Part shown: piece by piece, positions 57,006 to 64,000 of the stretch
Numbering within the stretch: the first letter of the stretch is position 1
How the letters are laid out: each line of letters opens with the position of its first letter
Assembly (NCBI GenBank): GCA_033239125.1
Contig: BSWB01000002.1
Span: 48,953,001 to 49,017,000, forward strand
DNA from: Fagopyrum homotropicum
Taxonomy: Eukaryota; Streptophyta; Magnoliopsida; Caryophyllales; Polygonaceae
Direction of reading: 5' to 3'
DNA length: 64,000 bases
Program-made: the position numbers and the translations under genes
Notes under the pieces: generated by a model
Seen by the model: only the letters and a program-made list of their open reading frames with translations
Database searches by the model: none
Told to the model about the DNA's origin: nothing

Positions 57006-57640
57006 AAGCGATTGAAGTTCAACTCAGCCATACATCACGGTTTGAGTAATTTTTATTTGAGTCTTCTTTGAGTTATATAAAAATCGAGTATTTTCTTGTT
57101 ACTATATCTTTTGTGAGATTATTTGAGTTTAACGTGCTTTAACTTGTATCTATTGGAGAAAAGAGAAATGTCATAGCCCAGTCACAAGCCAGCCAAACCC
57201 TAGAACGAAACCTCGTCAGAACCTGCAAAATCTCGCCCGAAATCAAGTGCAACACGTTGAGATTTTGTTTTGCTTGGCCGGCAAGCAACGATATTTTCTC
57301 TCAATCCATTTGAGATTTACATATATTTGAGTTAAATATATCCGATATTCAGCTACCATAGCCAAGGAGGAAAGAGATTTGCAAAGTTTCCAAATTTTAA
57401 GATCGTATCTAGTAGGTGAGATCTTATCATATCTTTTAAATCCTAACCAAATATCTATCCAAATCTCGCCCATTCTGTTCCAATTGTCATATATCTCGAC
57501 CTATATATATTCCCATACCTCCACAAGAAAGCCAACACACAAATTCCTCTTTCTTACCTTAATCTTGTCTTTGGGGTTCTTCGGAGACTTCGTGTTGTAG
57601 TTCCTTAGTTATAAATGATGTTAATTGCAACTCAATATTC

Positions 57641-58215
57641 AGAGAAGATCATACTTCTAGCACAATTGATGCCGGATATGACTGAAACACAAAAGACCAA
57701 GATAGATACCGAAATATAAAAAGTGGAAGATTTACATACCAATAGTGATGTATGAGACAACAAATGATGTAAGAAATGCATGATTCTAAGTGCTATATAA
57801 TGTTACATTTGACACTCATCATGTTTTCAAGGAAGTCAATAGTTTCACCTATATATTATCATTAGAAGGTCGTGATTGTCCCGTTCTCACGTCTTCATCC
57901 ACGTTATAGGCAGAATACCTCATCCATAAGGATGCTCTAGGGTGGTCTACTCAGGGCAGAGATGCCAATCGCAACCGCAACCGATGATTATCCGATAAAT
58001 CGAACCATACAAACAATTACAAACCCGATAAAATAAGGTTGAAATTCGGGTAATGGTTGGCCGAGTGATGGTCCGGTTGCGGTTTTGGGTGAAGATATTG
58101 AAAACCATCACCCTAACCACCAACCGACCTGAGGTTCACCACTTCACCCATCACTTTACGCAATAGAGTAAAATGATTAATATGGATTAAGTCAAAGCAC
58201 TAATAAATAAGTATG
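57641..58215. other. Unassigned interval
   Basis: No gene recognised. At about 57960-58140 CAACCGCAACCG-type and GGTTGCGGTTTTGGGT-type repeats resemble the interior of a hAT-like MITE. I could not fix its ends. Confidence 0.3.
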
Positions 58216-58230
58216 TATGTTTTAATTGTT

Positions 58231-60456
58231 GCAACTTCATCAAATTTCTCAACATCTGCAAAACTTGTTGTCAAATTCAATGGGCAGAATTATGATGATT
58301 GGTCTGAACAAGTCCGATTTACTTTGGACATTATATCGTGGATATTGCTATACTCATAGATAATCAACTAACATTCATTGCAGAGGATATCTCTGACGCT
58401 AAAAAGTCTCTTCATGAGGCTTGGGAGCGTTCTAACAGGTTGAGTTTGAATCTCACGAGGATGATTATGACTGATAGTATTAAGCCATCAATGCCTAAGA
58501 CAAAGAATGCAAGAAAATTTTTCTAAAAGTTAGGGGAGTATTCACAAACAGATTTGGCGGACAAGTCAACTATAGGAAGCCTTATGAATGACATGACTAC
58601 GAAAAAGTTTGACTCGTTTTAGCCTATCAATGATCCATTTAAGAACCGTAAGGTGAATATAAAGGATATAAATACTCTAGAAGGGGGGTTGAATTGAGTA
58701 CGAAAACTTTTCGCAAAACCCTATCTCAAGGCTTTGAAACTAATTTCAAAGGCCTTGATGTCGATTTGAGCTCTTTGTGACACAATCGGATTTCAAGGGC
58801 TTTGAAAGTGATTTCAAGGGCCTTGACTTTGTAAACCTGTAAAGCAAAGTTAGTCACAATAAAGCAAGATATGGTGCGGAATTGAAAAGATCGACACGAT
58901 GATATGTTACGAAGTTCGGCTCTAATAGCCTACTCTCCGTCCTAGGGTTTACCCGTATGATCTAACTATCTATTATCAGCTTCAAAGAGTCCTATATACA
59001 ACCTAGAAGAAATCCCCTTCTTCTCTCACTGTAGCCAACGCTACGATCTAGTTCCAACTCTTAACCTAGCTATAATAGCCTAGTTACTTTGCAAAGTAAC
59101 ACACACTCGAGTATAACACTCTTTAGATATTCCAATGGAGCTCTCGTGTTTTTCTCTATTTAAAGAATAAAGCTCTTGTACATAAAGAGAAAGAAAAACT
59201 TCTTGGATCGAATGAAGATGCTTTGGATCGCTTAAAGACTTTAGATATTTCCGTGTAAGCTTGTTGTTGTTCTTCTTCAATCATCATCTTCATTTATAGT
59301 CTTCTAGGGATAAGTCTTCTAGCCATTAGGAAGATGACCGTTGTTGATATATCTTCTTCTCCATAGAAAACGCTTATTGGTTGAGATGAGATAGCCGTTG
59401 TAGATTTGCCTTATCTTCTTCATCTCCTTAAAGCACGTTGATTCTTCTTCTCCGTAATCTTCTCACGCTGTTGAAGATTTTTGTCGTTCAAGTATCAAGA
59501 TCTTCAGGTTTGTTGAGAATCTTTGGTTGAAGATCTTCAAGATCTTTTAATATCCGTTGAGAAGAAGTCTTGCGCCTTGTTGAGAATCTTTGCAAGATCC
59601 TTTTTGTTGGGCCAAATCTTTTTGGTAGAGATCTTCTAGTTGGACGAAACTCATTGGAAGATCTTCTCTTGATCCTTAGTAGATTTCGATGAGATTGAAT
59701 TTCAAAATCCTTACAGCCGTTTTGGACTTTGATTTTGATCCCTTGAAATGAATTTCAAGGCCTCCGTGTTGAACCTTTGAAATACTCTTCAATCTCTGCA
59801 CTTGTCCCTTGTATCCGATTACAAGGCCTCCATCTATCCCTTGAAATGTTTTCCAAGGCTTGCATACATTTGACAAATACAAAAACAAACAAGTAATCTA
59901 GAAATACAATCGATATTTTGTTAGTATAAAAACCACTCAATTGTGTTAAGTCTTCTATCATCACATAATTAAATATATACTCAAGGTGGAGTTTTCACAT
60001 GATCATGCGACGTACATGTCAAATTTGGCAGAAAAGTTAAAGACCTTGTGAATGGACGTTAATGAAATATTCTTGGTCCAATTTATTATTAACTCTCTAC
60101 CTCATGAGTTTGGTCAGTTCTAGGTGAACTATAACACCACTAAAGACAAATGGAAATTTCAAGAATTAAAGGTCATGCTTGTACAAGAGGATGGGAGATT
60201 AACGAAGATAAAGGATCATGTTTTCCATTTTACAAGTCATGATGGTGATTGCAGCAGTAAGAGCAAATCGGGTAAAAAGGACAAGAGGGACAAGAACCCT
60301 TTGAAATTCAATGAAGGTCACATTAAGAAGGAAGTGAAGTGTTTCTTTTGCAAGAAAATAGGACACTTCAAGAAGGATTGTCCTAGAAGGAAGACTTGGT
60401 TTGAGAAGAAAGGTATACATTATAGTTATATTTCTTTTGAATCAAATCTTGTATAA
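58231..60456 (+). pseudogene. copia E gag, split by an insertion
   Basis: 58231-58620 encodes the copia gag start (KLVVKFNGQNYDDWSEQVRF, then KSLHEAWERS and GEYSQTDLADKSTIGSLMND). The middle resumes at about 59985 (HDHATYMSNLAEKLKTL, FLVQFIINSLPHEFGQF, YNTTKDKWKFQELK) and leads to a CCHC knuckle at about 60340-60385 (CFFCKKIGHFKKDC). There are several stops and one frame change near 58330. Gag would package the RNA. Confidence 0.8.
58678..59977. mobile_element. Non-coding insertion (about 1.3 kb) in copia gag
   Basis: Interrupts gag. A possible 5-bp duplication TACTC is at 58673-58677 and 59978-59982. The left end reads TAGAAGGGGGGTTGAATTGA. A TTACGAAGTTCGGCTCTAAT segment (about 58907) is of a kind I have seen in other plant repeats starting with a G-run, but I cannot name the class. 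TTTCAAGG/CCTTGAAA half-sites cluster near both ends (58735-58840; 59745-59865). No coding. Confidence 0.5.
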
Positions 60457-61640
60457 GTTCCTAACAATACCTGGTGGATAGATTCTGGTGCTACTACTCA
60501 TGTGTCTCATATAAACATAGATTCAATATGATCTGGCCCATAAGAGAAGATGAATAGTATTTGTTCATGATAAACAAGATGAAGGCAAAAATAGAGGGCA
60601 CTGAGACTTACAGATTGATTTGGGACACTAGTTGTCATATAGATCTTGAAGGATATCTTTATATACCTAAATGTGCTAGAAATCTTGTTTCTGTTAGTAG
60701 ATTGGACAATTTAGGTTTTATTATTAAGTTTACATGGTGTATTTTCATCGTACAAACATAATAAGTTTTATGGTAGTGGTACATTAATTGATGCACTTTA
60801 CAACTTTAATCTTGATATTAAGTTTTCTAAATCGTTGATTTATGTTGAAGCTAATGTGGGCATCAAAAGTAGTACATCTAATGAAAATTCAGCTTTCTTG
60901 TGGCATCAACGATTAAGTCACATATCTAAGAAAAGATTAATAAGGTTAATGAAAAATGATATCCTTACTCTCTTGGATTTTAATGAATTAGATGTGTGTA
61001 TAGGTTAAAGGAAAGAAAACTTAACACACTACAAATTAAGAAAGCCGTCACAAGAAGCACTTAACTTCTTGAGTTAATTCACACCGACATTTGTGGTCCT
61101 TTTGACGTTCCTTCTTGGAGTGGTGAAAAGTATTTCATCACTTTTATTGATGATTTCTCACATTATGGCTATATTTATCTATGGTATGAGAAGTCTTATT
61201 CTATAAGTACCTAAGAGGTATTTGTTACTGAGGTGGAAAGGCAATTACATAGAAGAATAAAAGTTGTGAGATCTGATAAAGATGGGGAATTTTATGGAAA
61301 ATATAATGAAAGTGGACAATGTACAAGTCCATTTGAGAAGTTCCTTGAAAATAGAGGCATTTGTGCACATTATATAATGCCTTGTACACCTCAACAAAAT
61401 TGTGTAGCTGAGAGGCAAAACTGTACATTAATTAATATGGTTAGGAGCATGTTAAATAACTAATCTTTGCCCTTATCATTGTTGGTGCACACATTAAAGA
61501 TTGTAACATATTTATTGAACAAGGTTTCTAGTAAGGAAGTTCCTAAGACCCCTTATGAACTGTGGACGGGAAGGAAGCCTAGTTTGAGACACCTTCATGT
61601 TTGGGGTTGTCCTGCATAAGTGAGGGTGCATAATCCACAT
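60457..61640 (+). pseudogene. copia E protease and integrase
   Basis: NTWWIDSGATTHVSH (protease active site, about 60465-60510), LWHQRLSHISKKRLIRLMKN (pre-integrase, about 60899), then the integrase core HTDICGPFDVPSW (first Asp, about 61080), VRSDKDGEFYG (second Asp, about 61268) and QQNCVAERQNCTL (catalytic Glu, about 61395). HVWGCPA near 61600 closes the domain. Stops and shifts lie between the pieces. Confidence 0.8.
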
Positions 61641-62039
61641 GAAAAGAAGCTTGATCAAAGGACAGTTAGTGGATTCTTCATTGTTTATCCTTATAAGTCA
61701 AAGGGGTATAAATTTTATTGCCTTTTCCATAGTACGAGAATCATAGGAATTGACAATGCTACGTTCACTGAGAATGATCAAACTAGTGTGAGTGGTGATC
61801 CACGAAAAGTGGACATTCAAGAAATCCAGGTTGAAGATTTTTCACCAGTGGTTTCTTCTAAGGTTGTTGTACCAATTGTCATACCATAGTTACATGACAC
61901 ATTGGAACAACAAGATGGTGTCCAAAATCCATTAGTTAAAAATGAAATAGATGAACCGGTCATAGTATAAGAAGAGACAATGAACCACATGAATCATTAA
62001 GGCGGTCTATAAGAGAAAGAAGATCCGCCATTCTAGATG

Positions 62040-62900
62040 ATTATGTGGTTTATTCTCTTAAAAATGAATGTGACTTAAGCATTGATGAAGATTCAGTCTC
62101 ATTTAAGAAAAACATGGAAAGTGACAATTCTAAAAATTGGTTTATTGCCATGAAAAAAGAAATGAAATCGATGAGTGACAAGCAAATATGGGATTTAGTT
62201 GAGTTGTTTGAGGATTCCAAGATAATTGGGTCTAAGTAGGTCTTTAAGACCAAACGGGACTCTAAGGGCAACATTGAAAGATATAAGGCTAGATTGGTTG
62301 CTAAAGGATATACTCAAAAAGATGGCTTTGACTACCAATAGAGTTTCCCTCCGGTGTCAAAGAAAGACTCTTTGAGAACTGTTTTGGCTTTGGTGGCTCA
62401 TTTTGACCTTAAGCTTCACCAAATGGATGTGTAGACTACTTTTCTAAATGGAGATTTAGAGGATGAAATATATATGGACCAACCTGAAGATTTCTTGACC
62501 ACAAGAAAAGAACACATGATGTGTAAGTTGAGAAAATCAATATATGGACTGAAATAAGCTTCCCGACGATGGTATCTTAAGTTTAATGATGTCATCACGT
62601 CTTATGGTTTTGTAGAGATAATCTTTGATCGGTGTATCTACATAAAGATTAGTGGGAGTAAGTTTGTTATTTTAGTCTTATACGTTGATGATATCTTGTT
62701 TGCTACAAATAATATAGGCATGTTACATTATATAAAGAAAAATATCTCTAAGAACTTTGAAGTGAAGGATATGGATGAGGCATCCTATGTGATTGGAATA
62801 GAAATAAACCGGAATAGATCACAAGGAATGTTAGATTTGTCTAAAAAAGTTATATCAATAAAGTCTTAAAATGGATAAATGCTCTACAGGGATAATTCCA
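62040..62900 (+). pseudogene. copia E reverse transcriptase
   Basis: NWFIAMKKEMKSMSDKQIWD, YKARLVAKGYTQKDGFDY, LHQMDV followed by a stop, FLNGDLEDEIYMDQPEDF, SIYGLK followed by a stop, and the catalytic YVDDILFA (62681-62704). At least four stops are in frame. Confidence 0.83.
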
Positions 62901-63109
62901 ATTCAAAAGGGAGATAAGTTCAGGAAAATGCAAGGTCCTATAAAATGAATTGGACAAAAAGGAAATGAAAATTATTCCTTAAGCATCAATGGTTGTGAGT
63001 TTGAATTATCTTCAAACATGTACTCGACCTAACATTAGCTTTTATTGTTGGCATGCTGGGTAGATATCAAAGTAATCCCGGAATGAACCATTGAAAGGAT
63101 GCTAAAAAG

Positions 63110-63656
63110 GTTCTCAAGTACTTGCAAGGGACCAAAGAGCATATGCTTACATATAGGAATTCCGATCATCTAGAGGTCATTGTATATTCAGATTCAAATT
63201 TTTACGGATGTGTGGATAATAGGAAATTTACGTTTGGATATATGTTCCTATTAGTAGGAGGAGCTGTTTCTTGGAGGTGGGAAAGCAATATGTTATTGTT
63301 ACTTCTACTATGGAGGCTGAGTTTGTGGCATGTTTTGAGGCCACTAACCATGCATTGCAAATGCGAAATTTTATCTTGGGGCCTGCAATTGTTGACAATA
63401 TAGCTAGGCCATTGAGAATTTATTGCGATAACTCTCCAGCCGTGTTCTTTTCGAAGAACGACAAGTACTCTAAGGGTGTAAGCACATGGAGCTAAAGTAT
63501 TGTCAGTTTAAGACGAAGTGAAGAAACATAGAGTATTTTTTGAGCACATTAGAATGGGCATGGTGGTTGTAAATCTGCTAACTAAAGGTTTACCACCTAA
63601 GGTGTTCAATGACCATGTAGAACGTATGTGCGTCATATATACGACCTTGCTATTAT
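63110..63656 (+). pseudogene. copia E RNase H and C-terminus
   Basis: HLEVIVYSDSNFYGCVDNRK, FGYMFLLVGGAVSW, then after a frame change STMEAEFVACFEATNHALQM and IYCDNSPAVFFSKN. The tail TKGLPPKVFNDHVERM lies near 63585-63635. Confidence 0.82.
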
Positions 63657-64000
63657 AATTAAATTTTGCTCATCAAATTATAACACTTTGAAATCATTTA
63701 TTGTTACATTTCTACTTTACAATACTTGCCATCACTATCGTATTTGTATATAGTTATTGCTTTTTTATTAAAAGGTCAAATTTAAAGTTTTGAATTTGCA
63801 TTGGTTTGTGATATTTGGAAGGAATCATGTCGCTCAATGACGTGTGACCGCCTTATCCAATCAGTTTTGATTCAATTATGGATTATTGATGTTTTAAGGG
63901 CTTATATAAGTTTCCGTATTTATAGATATTGAACAGGCCTTATCGTGTAATCATGAGAACAAATAAGAGTCATCCAATTTAGTAAATCCAATGGCCTAGA
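63657..64000 (+). repeat. Probable start of the 3' LTR of copia E
   Basis: AT-rich non-coding sequence right after the copia C-terminus, with promoter-like GCTTATATAAG text at 63900-63910. The exact LTR start is not clear and the partner LTR is not in the window. Confidence 0.4.

Larger units (their letters stand above)
53691..57640 (+). mobile_element. Ty3/gypsy element D2: polyprotein tail, LTR, primer site and leader
   Basis: A gypsy polyprotein tail (PHIHGPIISVRARAIKEKK at about 53830-53900, like the tail of D1) is interrupted by the solo LTR 54072-56197, then resumes. An LTR (56292-56978) follows, then a 14-nt spacer, TGGTATCAGA (initiator tRNA-Met type) and 600 nt of leader/gag-start-like sequence with AAAATCTCGCCCGAAAT at 57225. 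One LTR thus has a polyprotein tail on its left and a primer site on its right. Confidence 0.55.
58216..63656 (+). mobile_element. Decayed Ty1/copia retrotransposon E
   Basis: Domain order gag, zinc knuckle, protease, integrase, RT, RNase H identifies Ty1/copia. In-frame stops and frame changes occur in every domain, so it is old. A 1.3-kb insertion splits gag. I find no 5' LTR upstream; LTR-like sequence follows the last domain and runs to the window end. Confidence 0.85.

Overview
The window is nuclear DNA from a flowering plant, most likely a eudicot. Nested LTR retrotransposons fill it, and I recognise one host gene. The plant assignment rests on Athila-type Ty3/gypsy polyproteins, a Ty1/copia polyprotein, a Mutator-like transposase of the plant SWIM-plus-OTU type, and a two-exon gene for a plant CW zinc-finger/methyl-CpG-binding-domain protein. 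I cannot name the species.

Layout, left to right. (1) 1-3825: right-hand part of a minus-strand Athila element (A: gag, primer site, complete 5' LTR), next to a fragment of another Athila-type LTR (3826 to about 4753). (2) 4951-8149 plus 21078-21570: one long minus-strand LTR with TGTWAYAMCC-type ends, split by a complete minus-strand Athila element (C, 8150-21077). C has two LTRs about 3% apart, an almost matching target duplication, decayed gag-pol and an envelope-like frame. (3) 21571-25080: decayed Ty3/gypsy element (D1) and its LTR. (4) 25106-25885 and 34531-35394: two Mutator-like transposase fragments on either side of an internally deleted Athila element (F). A 1.7-kb solo LTR sits in F's envelope-like gene. 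(5) 35395-39390: non-coding DNA and the intact-looking MBD-type gene on the minus strand. (6) 39395-41582 and 52798-53690: a tandemly duplicated piece of a minus-strand copia element carrying hAT-like MITEs. It is split by a young complete plus-strand Athila element (B, 41583-52797) with a perfect GTATA duplication and LTRs about 1.1% apart. (7) 53691-57640: second gypsy D copy (D2), split by a solo LTR with a perfect AAGAT duplication. (8) 58216-64000: decayed plus-strand copia element with a 1.3-kb insertion in gag.

The Athila elements use one plan: tRNA-Asp primer site, coiled-coil/poly-proline gag, protease with a DLGA core, RT, RNase H, DDE integrase, and then an envelope-like frame (C, F) or only non-coding DNA (B). 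B is nearly coding-competent, with one frameshift in integrase. C, F and A are clearly dead.

The observation I think most deserves attention is a set of short, imperfectly palindromic motif cassettes. They lie at the same offsets in the LTRs of different Athila families (about +304 to +405, just upstream of the TATA position where one is visible, and about +860 to +995). In B and C they also lie, in frame, in the protease-RT linker. The surrounding scaffold is conserved, but the palindrome is private to each family: CCACGGCCGTGG in A and B, AAAATCGNNCGATTTT in C, AATCTCGGCTGAGATT in F. Comparable private palindromes occur in the gypsy D elements, the TGTAACACC-type LTRs and the 1.3-kb insertion. 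I know of no described system matching this.
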